64,000 bases of DNA from Entomortierella parvispora (GCA_963573315.1 OY752144.1:124001-188000), one strand, 5' to 3'. Numbered from the stretch's first letter, positions 10,681 to 23,300 are shown. The notes: generated from the letters alone by a model not told the origin. Numbers and translations are program-made.

Positions 10681-11236
10681 CTTTTGCCCTTGGGCCTCTT
10701 TACTTTTTGGTCTGAAGATCATGTATGGTGAAGCTGTGGATCTTCGTTGCTGCCGGGATGGTGCAGCTGTACCTTTCTCCGTCAGATTGTTTTTTGTGCG
10801 AAGGGATGGCACGCAGAGAGGGAAGCAAGAAAGAAAGAGCTGCCATCATGAAGCAGCAGCAGCAGGCAGCAACTGTCCCACGGTCATGTGATTGATCGCA
10901 AGCGAGTTGTTCTCCGCTGTGGAGAAGCGTGGGCGTGCAGGAGGGGGGATTGAAGACGACGGAGGAGGGCAGCAGGGTGCTGTCTGTGGCGATGGTCGGT
11001 GCAGCGAGGCCATGGGAGAGCGCAAGGGTTGGAGGCATGCTGCTGATCCGAGATGAGCTCAAGGATCAAGGGTACGCATGGACGCACACGGTTCATTTTG
11101 AGTGGGATTTGGCGCAGGTGCAGCGTCTTTTCGTATTTCTCGTGCTCGTCCTCTGTGTTTTTTTTGCATCCTTTCTTCCTTCTTCATCCCCTTCCTCCTC
11201 CTCCTCTTCCCCCCTCCATTCATCCCCTTCCGGCCA
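10681..11236. other. Intergenic, promoter of methylmalonyl-CoA mutase
   Basis: No gene supported. A CAG/CTG-type run near 10855-10870 and a pyrimidine-rich tract (TTCCTCCTCC) directly before the mutase ATG are the main features. Confidence 0.5.
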
Positions 11237-14200
11237 ATGCTCTCCCTCAGACACATCCAGAGGCCCACCACCCGATGGGCCACGCGTCTGTCCCTGCCAA
11301 AGGTACTTTCGCCACCCCCTCTCTCTCATCCTCCCATGGCCCTGGCTCCCAAAGGACCCTGTCCGAGCCGAGTGCCGCGGGAATTCAGTGGTGCAGACGG
11401 GGCATTACCTGCTCATGCGCGGATCGGATGCCCTCCTTCCAACTACCGGGTCAATTGATGAACTAATGCATTGCAAATGGGAGATTTTGGGTGTCTAACT
11501 CCTTGTCCTCACGTCCTTCCGATCTCTAGGCATACTCGACAGAGCGTGTTCGCCAACCCTTGCATGAAAAGTGGGCAAAGATGGCCACAAAGGAGCTCAA
11601 GGGCAAGGATCCCGAGGAACAGCTTACCTGGAGGACTGCTGAGGGTCTCAACATCAAGCCCGTCTACACCCAGGCCGACACCAAGGATATCCCTGACGAG
11701 ATCCCCGGTGCATTCCCCTTTACTCGCGGACCCTATGCCTCCATGTACACAGCTAGACCCTGGACTGTCCGTCAGGTAAGGAGCACCCTCGATGACAGAA
11801 GTCTTCTCATACTGTCCCATGACGATCTTTGTGGATTCGCATGCACTGTTGCCTTCCGGGGTTCTCGGCTCGGCTCTTCGTTGGCCACTGAGGATTCTAG
11901 ATTACTTACAAATATTGTCTTCTGCTCTCTATAGTATGCCGGATTCAGTACTGTCGAAGAGTCCAACAAATTCTACCGCAAGAACTTGGCTGCTGGTCAG
12001 CAGGGTTTGAGTGTTGCCTTTGATCTGGCGACTCATCGTGGGTATGTGGAAGGACATGAGCATCCGATCATATGTTGTACAACACGAAAAGCTCACGAAC
12101 TTTTTTTTTTCTCTGTGCTCGTAGATACGACTCGGATCATCCCAGAGCTGTTGGTGATGTCGGAATGGCTGGAGTCGCCATTGATTCGGTCGAAGATATG
12201 AAGGTGAGTAAATGTGGCCATGGCACATTGGCTCTAGATTACAATCTGTATGCTGGGAGCCGTTGCTGATCTTCATTGGTGCCCCTCAACCGCAATAGAT
12301 TCTTTTTGATGGTATTCCTTTGAACAAAATGTCCGTGTCCATGACCATGAATGGTGCAGTGCTGCCCATTTTGGCCATGTTCATTGTCGCTGGATTGGAG
12401 CAGGTAAGTGTCGACTCAGATAATTCCTTTTGTTCGACATGTTCTAGACAGCTCTAACCTATACCATGCCTATGCATGTATAATAGGGTGCCAAACTTGC
12501 TGAGCTCTCTGGTACCATTCAAAACGACATCTTGAAGGAGTTCATGGTGCGTAACACCTTCATCTACCCTCCAGAGCCCTCAATGAAGATTATCGGTGAT
12601 ATCTTCTCCTTCACCTCTGAGTTCATGCCCAAGTACAACTCGATCTCTATTTCAGGATATCACATGCAAGAGGCAGGAGCTGATAACGTCTTGGAGATGG
12701 CATTCACAATCGCCGATGGATTGGAGTATATTCGTACCGGATTGAAGTCTGGTATGACTGTGGATCAGTTCGCGCCTCGCTTGTCGTTCTTCTGGGCCAT
12801 TGGAATGAACTTCTACATGGAGATTGCAAAGATGAGAGCCGCTCGTCGTCTCTGGGCCGTGATGGTCAAGGAAAAGTTCGAGCCCAAGAGCGAGAAGAGT
12901 TTGTTGCTCCGCACACATTGTCAGACTTCTGGATGGTCCCTGACCGAGCAGGTAAAGATTCACAGGGCAACCGTTTTCCACACTGAGAATCTTCAGATTA
13001 AGAAGTATACCTCTAACATCTGGTACCTTTTTAGGACCCTTACAACAACGTTATTCGTACGACTGTTGAGGCCATGGCCGCTACTTTGGGAGGAACACAG
13101 TCCTTGCACACCAACGCCTTTGACGAGGCCATTGGTCTGCCCACCGAGTTCAGTGCCCGTATTGCCCGTAACACTCAGCTGATCTTGCAGGAGGAGGCTT
13201 TTATCCCTAAGGTTGCTGACCCTTGGGGAGGATCCTATATGATGGAGTCAATGACCAATGACATGTACGATGCCGCCAAGAAGATCGTCGATGAGGTCGA
13301 GGCCATGGGGGGTATGGCCAAGGCTGTCGCTTCCGGAATGCCCAAGCTTAGAATTGAGGAATCTGCTGCCAAGAAGCAGGCCCGTATTGATTCCGGACAA
13401 GGTTAGTAATCATTATTTTTTTATCTGCAAGTCCTTACCTCTTTACTCTGTAAAGTGTCTTTTCGTCATAAAGGGTGACTAACCGTCGTGTAATTCTTTC
13501 TTCTCCAGACACTATTGTCGGTGTTAACAAGTACCGTCTGGCCAAGGAGGATCCTATCGATGTCCTTGCTATCGATAACACTGCCGTCAGAATCGGTCAG
13601 ACCAAGCGTTTGGAGAACATGAGAAAGAACCGCAATCCCGAGAAGGCTGCCGCATGCTTGGCCGCTCTGACAGAGTGCGCGCGCACTGGAAAGGGCAACT
13701 TGCTCGGTTTGGCTGTGGAGGCGTCCAAAGAGCGATGCTCTGTGGGTGAGATCTCGGATGCTTTGGAGCAAATTTGGGGACGTCACTCGCCTACCATCCG
13801 TGTGGTCTCTGGAGCATACAAGTCCGAATATGGTGATAGCACTGATGTGACTGAAACGATCTCAATGGTTGAAAAGTTTTTGAAGGATCAAGGAAGACGT
13901 CCTCGTCTTTTGGTGGCCAAGATGGGTCAGGACGGACACGATCGCGGTGCCAAGGTCATCGCCTCTGGTTTTGCCGACTTGGGCTTTGATGTCGATGTGG
14001 GACCCCTGTTCCAGACGCCTGCTGAGGTTGCTCGTCAGGCCATCGATGCTGATGTGCACGTTGTCGGTGTCTCTTCTCAAGCTGCTGGACACAAGACCTT
14101 GGTTCCTCAATTGATCGCCGAGCTCAAGAAGCAGGGTGCTGGCGACAAGCTTGTCATCTGCGGTGGAGTGATTCCTCAGCAAGACTACCAATTCTTGTTT

Positions 14201-14296
14201 GACGCTGGAGTCACCTCGGTCTTTGGACCCGGTACCCGTATCCCTGTCGCTGCACAGGAGGTTGTGACCAAGATTGAGGCCAAGATCAAGGCATAA
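11237..14296 (+). CDS. MMUT: Methylmalonyl-CoA mutase, mitochondrial, adenosylcobalamin-dependent
   Basis: Interconverts (R)-methylmalonyl-CoA and succinyl-CoA in the mitochondrial matrix, at the end of propionyl-CoA breakdown. Exons: 11237-11302, 11530-11775, 11935-12041, 12125-12203, 12299-12403, 12487-12951, 13035-13401, 13509-14296; 740 aa (human enzyme 750). Exon 1 encodes a basic mitochondrial presequence ([14 protein letters not shown]). The substrate TIM barrel follows ([33 protein letters not shown]). The C-terminal cobalamin domain has the DxHxxG motif in [10 protein letters not shown], with the lower-axial His at about residue 622. All junctions keep frame and use GT-AG. It makes the organism B12-dependent for this step, which is unusual outside early-diverging fungi. 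Confidence 0.97.
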
Positions 14297-14713
14297 AACC
14301 AAGAGCAAGCCAGCAGCACTGCCGAGGTGCTTCCAATTGCGGTAGGGACGGCCATGGGGACGCGGATCTCTATGAACATGAACCACGTGAAGGAAAAACG
14401 ATACCAAACCAAACCATAGAGATTTGCATGTCCAGCAACATCACCTTCCTCCCTACTATTTTTTCCCTCTCTCCTCTTCCATCCTTCATCAAATGCATTA
14501 CATATCTCCTCTCTTCTTTTCTTTGTTTGACTTTGCAGAAGCTGTTATTACGTGATTGAGTGATTCTATTTTGACACAAAGCTATTTACAAACAGAGAAG
14601 AGGAAGAGAATCCCCTCCCGGGGAGATCTCTTCTTGTTTTCCTCCCGTGTTTCTATTGCAAAGAAAGGAGGAGAGGAAAAGGCTTGAGGGAGGATCTCCT
14701 AAATATCTTTCAC
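14297..14713. other. Convergent 3' region
   Basis: Lies between the stops of the mutase (plus) and the TVP15-like gene (minus). Pyrimidine-rich; no coding sequence seen. Confidence 0.5.
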
Positions 14714-15705
14714 TTATTGGTTGCTGGAACCAACGACATCGTTATGATATCCGGTGGTGGTCTGGGTCATGCTGGGCTGGTCAGGGTTGGTGTAGGAACC
14801 GCTCTGACCAGCGTTCAGGTTGGTGGACGAGGAGTTGTTGGGGACGGCCGACATGGAGGGCGAGGGCGTGGCACCGACATAGTGCATGGCAATGTAGAAG
14901 ACACCCACGACCATGATGATGGTACCGACCAGGATGTTGAACCACTTCCAGGAGAGGGTGAGGAGACCCATACTATTTTTTTTGTTGGTGGCGCAAACGT
15001 TACCATTGGTGTCAGAAAAAAAATTTCACACAAAGGTTGAGACAAGCACTTTTTTTTTTTTTTTTTCCCCTCCAAATCATGTCATTCTGTTACCTGATGT
15101 AGACTGGACATTCCGCATTGCGGAGGGATGGACAGAAGGAGTTCAGTGGGCAGGGTAGATAGAGCGTTTGTTAGAGGATCAATGGGTCAATTGATCTTTG
15201 TAGACCCGAAAAAAAGAAAGCGTGATTTGTAACCACCACTTACAGAGGCCTCGGCCGAGGAGGGAGAACATGAAGCCCATGTTGTAGACGATCGACTCTG
15301 GGATCACAAACTCGAGCGCGAAGGTCAAGATACCCAAGAGGCTAACATGCAAATGGATATAAAAACGTCAATTGCATCCACCTCTCTGAGAAGGAGTGGA
15401 GATAGCGTTCACTTTTTCCAATGACACTTACACGATAAAGACACCGAGGATGCCCGAGTTCCAAGAACCGATGCGGACAAAGAGAAGGATACCGCCCAAA
15501 ATAATGAGGACGGCTGTGGGGGGGTGGGGGGGAGGGGAGGTTTTTTTTTTTTCAGTTCGAGCCAACAACGGTTGTAAAAATCAGTCAGCTTCTCGTCAAC
15601 CATCGTCAAACATCGTTAAACATCGGCGTAGCCAAGAACGCGTCAAAAGAAAATTATTTTACCAACGATCAAATTCAAAAGACGGAAGAGGGATGCGCCA
15701 GCCAT
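14714..15705 (-). CDS. TVP15: TVP15-like Golgi membrane protein
   Basis: Small integral membrane protein of the COPI-associated/TVP15 family found in late-Golgi vesicles. Exons: 15663-15705, 15432-15513, 15244-15341, 15094-15103, 14714-14972; 163 aa. The diagnostic segment is MFSLLGRGLFYISMGLL, very close to the conserved core of yeast Tvp15, and it is only complete if the 10-nt exon TCTACATCAG (15094-15103) is included. Four hydrophobic helices are visible: LIVAVLIILGGILLFV, FIVLLGILTFALEFVI, the core above, and ILVGTIIMVVGVFYIA. The cytosolic tail is Ser/Asn/Thr-rich. Precise role in vesicle traffic is not known even for the family. Confidence 0.9.
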
Positions 15706-16487
15706 TGTTGCTTTGTTTTTTTTCGAGAAAAGATTGTTAGAATTAGGTGGTAAGTAAGGAGGTGGTGCACAAAGACCTTGGAGATTCAAGAATGCGGGGA
15801 AAGATGAAGAGAGAAAAGAGGAGACAAAAAAAAAAGTGTGGAGATTTTCAGCCTTGAATGACGAAATGAAAGTGACGGAAAAAAATTTTGGCGCGATGTG
15901 TTCTACAGATATTTTTTTTTTTTTTTTTTCGACGCGTCTCAGGCAATGGCCACTCATTGACGACTATCATGTCTCTTTTCTCGTCCACTCAACGCAAGGC
16001 AGGCATGAGTCTCCATTGCGTTTACGCGGCTGAAGGGTCGCGTGGTCGTGTGATATCCTCTTGACTCAAAGCGTGAAGACGCCACAAAAACAATCCTGGA
16101 CTGGCCTTGCATGCGCTGTGCAACCACAGCAAAAAAAAAAAAAAAAAAAGCACGGGGCGACTGCGCGCACTGGAGAAAAAGTGTGGGGATGTTTCTCATC
16201 CATCTCCACGTTCCTCGTTCGCTTCCTATGAATTGTCTGGAGGTCAAGAACTGCATGCAATTGGGGCCAAAGACAACACACGCCAGTCCATCATTGACAG
16301 CTGGCACACAACACTCTCATAGGAACAAATATTTTTTTCCATTATTTGATGGGATCTATTGAAGAACAAAACATACTACATGCTTGCACTGGAGAATGAA
16401 AGAGGAAAGGGGGGTGGGTGGGGGTGGAGAGATGGGAATAATATAGACAGAGGGGAGAGAATGTTGTTACAATTGGCCATAAGTCCT
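15706..16487. other. Intergenic, TVP15-like promoter and aminotransferase 3' flank
   Basis: No gene supported. T-runs near 15912 and an A-run near 16130 dominate; open frames here are short and biased by these runs. Confidence 0.5.
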
Positions 16488-18431
16488 TTACTTGGTGACC
16501 TCATGGATGGCCTTGGCAAGGTACTCGACGTTCTTGCTGGAGATACCGGCAACGGAGATACGGCCATCCTTGGTGAGGTAGACGTGGTGCTCGTTCTTCA
16601 TCTTCTCGACCTGGTCAGCGGTCAAACCGGTGTAGCAGAACATACCGATCTGGTTGGTGATGTGGTCCCAGTTGTGCTTGGACTTGTACTTGTTGACAAG
16701 GTTGTCCTTGAGCTGGGTGCGCATGGTGATGATACGGTCGGCCATCAACTTGACCTCTCCCAACCACTCGGCATTGAGCTCAGGGGTGTTGAGGACAGTG
16801 GCGACGATACGGGCACCGTTGACGGGGGGGTTAGAGTACATGGGGCGGACAACAATCTTGATCTGAGAGTCGACACGGGCCTTCTCCTCGGCCGAGGAGC
16901 AGACCAAACTGAAGGATCCGGTACGCTCACCATAGAGACCCATGTTCTTGGCAAAGGACTGGGAGAGGGCAACCAAGTGACCATCCTTGACAAACTTGCG
17001 GAGAGCGTAGGCGTCCTTGTCAGTGCTTCCCGAGGCGAATCCCTGGTAAGCCATGTCGAAGAAGGCAAAGTGACCGGCATCCTTGACGACCTTGGAGAGC
17101 TCGTCCCACTGGGCCTGGCTGGGGTCAACACCGGTCGGGTTGTGAGCGCAAGCGTGCATCAAGATGATGGATCCCTTGGGGGCATTCTAAGGATTCCGAA
17201 AGTAGTAAAAACTGGATGAGTAACTCTTTCCCCTGATAAGCAAAAAAAAATGGGTTTTTTCAAAACACAGATTCCATGACCGACGCAATTCTCACCTTGA
17301 TATCGTTAACCATGCCCTCAAAGTCGAGACCGTTGGTCTTCTTGTCAAAGTACTTGTAGTGGTTGACCTCCAAACCAGAGTCCTTGAAGATTGGGATGTG
17401 GTTGCCCCAGGTAGGGGTGGGGACAAAGATCTTCTTGCTGGTAGGGAACCAGCGGGCAAGGAACTCTCCTCCGACGCGCAAGGCACCAGTTCCAGAGATG
17501 GTCTGGGTAATGGCGACCTGAAAGAACACATCAAACAAAGCAAAGATAAGGATCAGCAAGTCGCGCCTCTTTCATTGTTGACCACAAAGTTCGTGGGTGG
17601 AAAAGGAAAAAGAAGGTCACTTACGCGGCCCTCCTTCAACGGGGAGCTCTCAGCACCATAGGCGAGCAAAGCGGCGCCCTTGGTGAACTCGGGAACACCA
17701 GTGATACCGGCGTACTCCTTGTCCAAGAGATCGCCCATGATCTTGGCCTCGGCCTATTAATATTCCCAGATGGAAAGAGCCAAACAGCAAAAAGAAAAAA
17801 AATCAGGACTTGAAGTTCATTCGCTGCACTTGCGGAAAGTAAAAAAAAAAGAAGCGTCTTTCTTTCCTACCTTGCGAACGCAGCTCAAGACGAAGGGCTT
17901 TCCAGCATCGTCACGGTAGGCACCGACACCGAGGTTCATCTTGCGAGGATCAGTGTCCTTCTTGAAAGCCTCAGTGACACCGAGAATGGCATCGGGAGGG
18001 CCTACGGATCAGCGATCGAGATTCACGTGTGAGCAACAATGAACGAAAAAAGTATCTCAACAGGCTGGCCAGTCGGCTCCTGTTCAAGGCTGGTATCGAT
18101 GATATCGAATGCCAGAGTGGATAAGGGTCTGTCTATCCGGCTCGAGTACAATTGCTTCCTGGACGTTTTGTTCTATTTCCAGGTTTCCCGGGTCCTGCCG
18201 TCTTTGTGTCCCTGATTTTCTGTTATGTTTGACTGGCAGCTGGAAGAGTCGACAACATCCTCGAGTAGATAGATAGCTTCTTGCCCCCTCCCCCCCTTCC
18301 TTATCGAGTTCCTTACCCATGGGGACGTTGGTCCAGGCAGAGGTGAAGCGAAGGCCAATGGCGGCAGTGGGGCGGATGGCGGCGCGGGTCAAGGCGACGC
18401 GAGCCATGGATCTGGAGGTGGCGGCCAACAT
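16488..18431 (-). CDS. GOT2: Aspartate aminotransferase, mitochondrial
   Basis: PLP enzyme exchanging the amino group between aspartate and 2-oxoglutarate; part of the malate-aspartate shuttle. Exons: 18317-18431, 17871-18001, 17625-17753, 17296-17517, 16488-17186; 431 aa. The first 30 residues ([19 protein letters not shown]) are a matrix-targeting presequence. The PLP-binding lysine sits in [16 protein letters not shown]. The substrate-carboxylate region [16 protein letters not shown] and the C-terminal [15 protein letters not shown] are typical of class I aminotransferases. Length matches mitochondrial forms (~400 mature residues). Introns are all GT-AG and in frame. Confidence 0.97.
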
Positions 18432-19753
18432 TGCAAAGGTGAATGAGGAGGAGGAGCGGAGGTGAGGAGTGGGTCGGGGAGTGAGGAGTTAAAAGAGAGA
18501 AGAGAGAGAAGAGAGAAGAAAAGGAAGAAGAAGAAGAAGAAGAAAGAGAGTAAAAAAAGAGAATCGGTTGCCAGGTGGATCTCAATCTCCCTCCAAGCGA
18601 GGAGTCACTGAGGCAGAAGGTATAGCCCACGGTGTGTGACATGTGCACATGAAGTGAGTTTACTGAGCGTGTGCGGGGCAGAGGGCAGGGCAGACAGGGC
18701 AGAAAGGGCAGTTGTGCGGGGTAACAGCGAACCTTGTCGTCCTTCTTTCTTGTTACGCTCTCACTGCCTTGCGCTATAATAACTTGTCTGTTGCCTGTCT
18801 GCCTGTCTGTCTGCCTGTATCTGCCCTGCCTGCCTTAAGTGACTCTCTGGCTGGTTGCGGGCTGGCTCTCTCTCTTCCTCTCGGATCCCACGAAACAGGA
18901 AAGGGAAATGAACAAACAGAGTTCCAGCACACGGCACCACAGGAAGAATACGGAGGCTGGAAGTGAAAAAACTCAAACATCCAATCGATTCCCGATTCTC
19001 TCCCTCTCGCTCGCTCACTCTGTTCCTGCTGCTGCTGCTAGCCCAGGCCTTTTTTTTTCTTTCTCAATCTGTCTTCCCTTGCCCTGGTCGATCTGTTCCA
19101 CAACGGTTTTGCAGAACCCCACTTTTTCACTTGTTCCCTTCCTTGTTTTACTTTTTGTTGATGGGGACTCCACTCAAAGTTGTCTTGCTCCATGGGCAAG
19201 GCAGGCGCTGGGGTCGCAGCCGCTTCCCTTTCACAAGAACAGTGACATTTGGCCTGAGCAGTTGGCATCCGAGCCCACTCATAGTAAAATGTTTGACACG
19301 GCCGACTATTTCTTGTTCCACGTGATGTCTCCAATCTCCTGCGCTTCTTTGCCCACACGGACACTTTCCAATACTACGAAACCTTGCGAACTGACCACCT
19401 CATCCAAAGCAAACGAACATCACTAGAACCTAGGCGGGGCATCAATTGTGTCTGGATGGGAGGGGGGGGGGGGAGATGGTTTTATTGCTACAACAGCTGG
19501 AGTTTTTACAAGGTATAGGAATAACAAAGAAAGGGAGAAAGCAGGATGGTACAGCGCAGCAATGCAAATGTAGAATACAAGTGGGAAAGAAGAAAGAGAA
19601 AAGACTAGTGTACAGCAGATCATTTACAAGATGCAATGGAGGACAGAACAGAACGAGGGAGGAAAGAAAAAGAAAGACAGCAAAAGAAACTGTTCAAATG
19701 AAATGCTGGAGCGATAAAACAGAAAGGAGGAAGGGGTAAAAAGAAAGACCCTA
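18432..19753. other. Intergenic, 1.3 kb
   Basis: No gene supported. AAG/GAA microsatellite-like tracts around 18500-18560 precede the aminotransferase. A CTGCCTGT-type repeat lies around 18790-18830, and a G-run near 19462. A CACGTG lies near 19319. Confidence 0.45.
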
Positions 19754-20470
19754 TTAGACCAGAATAAGGTCAAAGGCAAGAGTCTCGGAAAGATCTTGAC
19801 TCGAGTCAGTCGCGTCGTCCGAGGTAGCATCATGGAAGAGCTGTGCATAGCAGTTCTGATGAGACTCCTCATTGTCCTCGGGACTAACAAAGGCCTGTTC
19901 CAACATCAGACGCTTGCGGGTATTACGGCTTGACATAACATAGACAGGGCTCGAGGAAAAGTCATCCGAGGACGAGGTCTCGTCCATCTCTTTGGTCTCT
20001 TCTTGATCGTGGTCCGCGTCCATGAAGGCAAACGTGGAACAACGCTTGTTGCTTCTTCGGAGGGCTGGGGCTGAAAATACGTCGTGCGAGACAATGGGCT
20101 CGGTTTCTTGGGCATCCAAGCGGTCCAAAGCCACGACAGTCGCGGCAGCAGCGGCACAGACAGGGCTGGGATAGACAGCCTCGGCCTCAAGGAGAGTGGA
20201 GTAAAAAGAAGGAACTTGAGCTTGCTTGATAGTGTTCTTTCCAATCAAACATGAGACATCGGACATCAGAGGCGTCGAGGGCGCAGACAAATAGGCGGCC
20301 AACTCCGAGGGCTCGATATCGGGGATCAAGAAGGCCAATAACTGCTCCTCCGTGGGTGACAGAGGAGGAGTGAACAAGAATGATTCACTCGAGTTCCGGC
20401 TGTGGTGACCGCGATAGCTTTGGGAAGAGGAAATAGAGGCCGCAGGCGAAGGGGGCATCATGATCGTCAT
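19754..20470 (-). CDS. Orphan Ser/Asp-rich protein, possible regulator
   Basis: Single exon, 238 aa from the first ATG (MTIMMPPSPAASISSSQSY). I do not recognise it. It has a Ser-rich N-terminus, the motif FLFTPPLSPTEEQLLAFLIP (an LSP-type proline-directed site and a hydrophobic patch), a basic cluster (ALRRSNKRCS and RNTRKRLM) and an acidic C-terminal half (EMDETSSSDDFSSS). There are no membrane segments. A good TATAAATA on the minus strand lies 259 bp upstream, implying a leader of roughly 230 nt. Its layout would suit a nuclear regulator, but that is guesswork. Confidence 0.6.
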   Translation of the reverse strand: MTIMMPPSPAASISSSQSYRGHHSRNSSESFLFTPPLSPTEEQLLAFLIPDIEPSELAAYLSAPSTPLMSDVSCLIGKNTIKQAQVPSFYSTLLEAEAVYPSPVCAAAAATVVALDRLDAQETEPIVSHDVFSAPALRRSNKRCSTFAFMDADHDQEETKEMDETSSSDDFSSSPVYVMSSRNTRKRLMLEQAFVSPEDNEESHQNCYAQLFHDATSDDATDSSQDLSETLAFDLILV

Positions 20471-20728
20471 GGCTGTTGTGTGTATATGTGTGAGTGTGTA
20501 TGTGTGTATCGTGTGTGAGAAAGGCCGAGACGCGAAACTCACGCGTAGATGTGAGAGAGGGTATAGGTCACGTGTAGAGTGTGAAGGTTGGGAGGAGTGG
20601 GTGGCTTGTGAAAAAGAGGTGGCTTGGAATGGGGACGAGGGTGGTGTGAGGTGGTATGAGTTGGGAGTGACAGTTGAACAACAAGCGAGCGGCAAGGGTT
20701 CAGAGGAAAATCAAAAAATACCCGCGGG

Positions 20729-20736
20729 TATTTATA
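20729..20736 (-). promoter_or_regulatory. TATA box of orphan gene
   Basis: Minus-strand TATAAATA, 259 bp upstream of the ATG at 20470, next to the palindrome CCCGCGGG. Confidence 0.55.
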
Positions 20737-22438
20737 CAAAGCCTGGGATTGAATACTGTTGAGACGGCGTGCGGCTCAACTATTCAATCGCAATTCAATC
20801 GTTACGTCGTGTTTGATCGACTGAGTGTATCGATGCAAAACGCAATGTGTAAGTGATGTGTAAAAAACAGAGCATGTGGAAAACCCTCGCGCTAGCTTGT
20901 TTTCCTTTTACGATCGTATACAATACTTCGAGCCACAATTTCAATTCAATGGGAAAAAGGCATGAAAACCGATCAACGGCCGTTTCTGCCTCATGGCCAG
21001 TCGGAGATGGGGCAGCTGAGCACAAGGGGCGGAAAAGAAGGAGAAAGAAAAAAAGAAAAAAAATTCGAGTCTCAGCTCAGACGGTGCTCTCGACTCTTTG
21101 TTGTTTTGTGTCTGTCTCTCTTTTAGATTTCCTTTTTCTGCTAGGAGTGACACCCTCCCCTTGCGATTGTGTCGATTCGCTGGTTTTATGTTATTGTAAG
21201 GCTATTAAATCGGCCCTTTTTCATTCTCCATCCAATCTGCTTCGTACACGGGTCCATGACAAAATGTCATTATTATTGTCGTCTGTGCTCCCTTCGCACC
21301 TGCCAATGTTGCGTGAAGGGAAACAAAAGGGGAAGGGAACAATGCCCCCCCTTTTTTTTTGCATGAATCTCGTCCGAAGCATTTTTTATTTTGCCATGCT
21401 CACACAAGCACACACAAGCATGACGGACCCAGTGCGTGTGTTCTCTCTGTGTCAGCGCGGGAAATTGCACCACCACAAAGAAGGACGACCAGGGGCCGTT
21501 CCTTCGTTCTCTATCGCGCCCTTTCTCAGCCATGTCATATTTTTTGGTTTATTTACAATTTCAATCGCCGATGGAACATTGCACCTGCACTGCACCAGCC
21601 GCAAATTGGTGGCTGGAAAAACGAGTTGTCCATTGTCACCTTACCCAATTCCCATTGGACAGAGATTGGGGCTCGCTTTGTGGCTCGTCGAGGCGGCTTT
21701 TGTGTTTTGTCTCCTCCTATCAAGTCCATGCGTCACCCAGCGAGATTGTCCAAACAACAGAAATAGGTGTTGGATTGACAGGTTGACAAGGTTATTGGAT
21801 GACCGCCAGGGGCCACACGGCCTTGCCTTGTTGGGCTACTGCGAAATCGTATATCCTGCATGCAGGCGGAGTGCGCTTAGTGCAGAAGCTTAGGGGGGGC
21901 GAGAGGCAAACCTGGCAAAACCTTGGATTCCGAAATTTCCTGTTTGTGGCTGCGTTGCGACAGCAGGGGACGGACAAAATGGAGGGAGAGGGGGCTCCTA
22001 CTCCAGTCCAGTCTTCTCCCCCCCCTCTCCCCCAAAATGTCGGCTCTTTTGTCCCTTGTTTCGATACTGTAGAGATGGATTTCGGGCACCACACGTCTTG
22101 TCCCAATTGTTTTGTTTGTTCGGAGTGCGCTGGTTGCTTTTGTTGACACTTGATCATCCCTTTTGTTCGTCAAAAGTGTGGTCTGCATGTGCCATGTGCG
22201 GGAATCTGTCAGCGCGCCACTGTCACTTTTTCGAACAAACAAAGAAAAACAAACAAAGGGAACAAAAGGGGAAGGCCCAGTTCCAAGAGTCGAACGCGTC
22301 CACTCAGACAGAGAGAGGCTGATCTTTTTTTTTTTTTTTTTTTTTTTTCTCTCAAGGAAAAGTGCTCTAGAAAACCATTCTTTTGCTTTCCCTGCTGCAC
22401 GCTCCCCTCATCTTCAAGAGAGTTTGATCATTTTAGCC
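20737..22438. other. Intergenic, 1.7 kb
   Basis: No recognisable gene. A 345-codon open frame on the plus strand (about 20856-21893) lacks the C-ending codon bias of the neighbours and is Cys/Lys-rich, so I do not call it. Homopolymer runs at 21350 and 22326-22348. Confidence 0.5.
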
Positions 22439-23300
22439 ATGACCTCCGCTTACCCTCACTTCCCGCTCCTGTCGCTTCCAATTGCGACAGGCCTTGCCTA
22501 CGCCCCTCATTACATCAAGACCGCTGTAAGGCAAGAGATTACATGCTTGATCAGGGCGGCGACCCGAGGAGGTGCTAGCCCCAGTCCATACAAATCCTTC
22601 TCTAAAATCCACTTTTTTTTTTTTTTTTTTTTTTTTTGGCCTGTATTTTAGATCGTCTTGAAAGCCACCAAGCGTTGGAACAATAGTGGGTTATCTTCCC
22701 TTCAATTGCACGCACGCTTTTCTCCCAGATTGGATGATGCCCGAATGATGCCCGATCAATCTGAAGTTGAAACGCTGACAAAGATTACGGCCGTTTTGTT
22801 ATAGTAAACCCGCGCGGCCAAGTTGACAAGCTCGAGTCTAAACTATCCCCGGAGACCATGGACATGGTCAAACGGGCAGAAAGCGCACATATCAACGGTC
22901 TCGAGACCCTGTCCGTCTTTTATGGTTCTGTGGTATGCAAATAATCACCGATCTTTCCCACCTCCTCATTTATTTTTACGATCTTGTCATGATGGCCCAA
23001 TCGCCTTCTCGCGAAAACTCTCTGACCTTCTCTGTTTGGTTTCCTCGTGTGTGCTTGTGTGTGCATGTGCGTGTATGTTTTTTTTTTTGCCGTTAGCTCG
23101 CAGCACTGCATGCAGGAGTCCCGAAGGACATGGTTAGTTACTACGCTGGCCTGTTTCTAATCTCACGAGGCGTGTACAATGTTCTTTACATCTTGAACAC
23201 TACGGAATTGACCGCCGGTGCGAGATCCAGTGCCTGGTTCGTCTGCATGTACTCTTGCTTGAAGATGTTCCTTGCTGCAGCTGCGACCAAATACTACTAG
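22439..23300 (+). CDS. MAPEG-family membrane protein
   Basis: Small four-helix membrane protein of the eicosanoid/glutathione metabolism superfamily (microsomal GST-like). Exons: 22439-22525, 22652-22685, 22805-22932, 23097-23300; 150 aa. The fungal MAPEG signature is assembled across exons 2 and 3: WNNINPRGQVDKLESKL, then KRAESAHINGLETLSVFY, in which the R-AE-AH-NG-E pattern is diagnostic. Later helices read AGLFLISRGVYNVLYI and FVCMYSCLKMFLAAA. The second exon is only 34 nt, with donor GTGGGT. The substrate is unknown; many fungal members are not shown to use glutathione. Confidence 0.9.

Noticed and set aside
10929..11498. 189-codon plus-strand open frame over the mutase start
   Set aside because: Runs through the mutase promoter, exon 1 in another frame and intron 1. 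The short presequence exon fits the mutase far better.
16359..17219. 286-codon open frame on the plus strand
   Set aside because: Antisense of aspartate aminotransferase exon 5, which has full homology on the minus strand.
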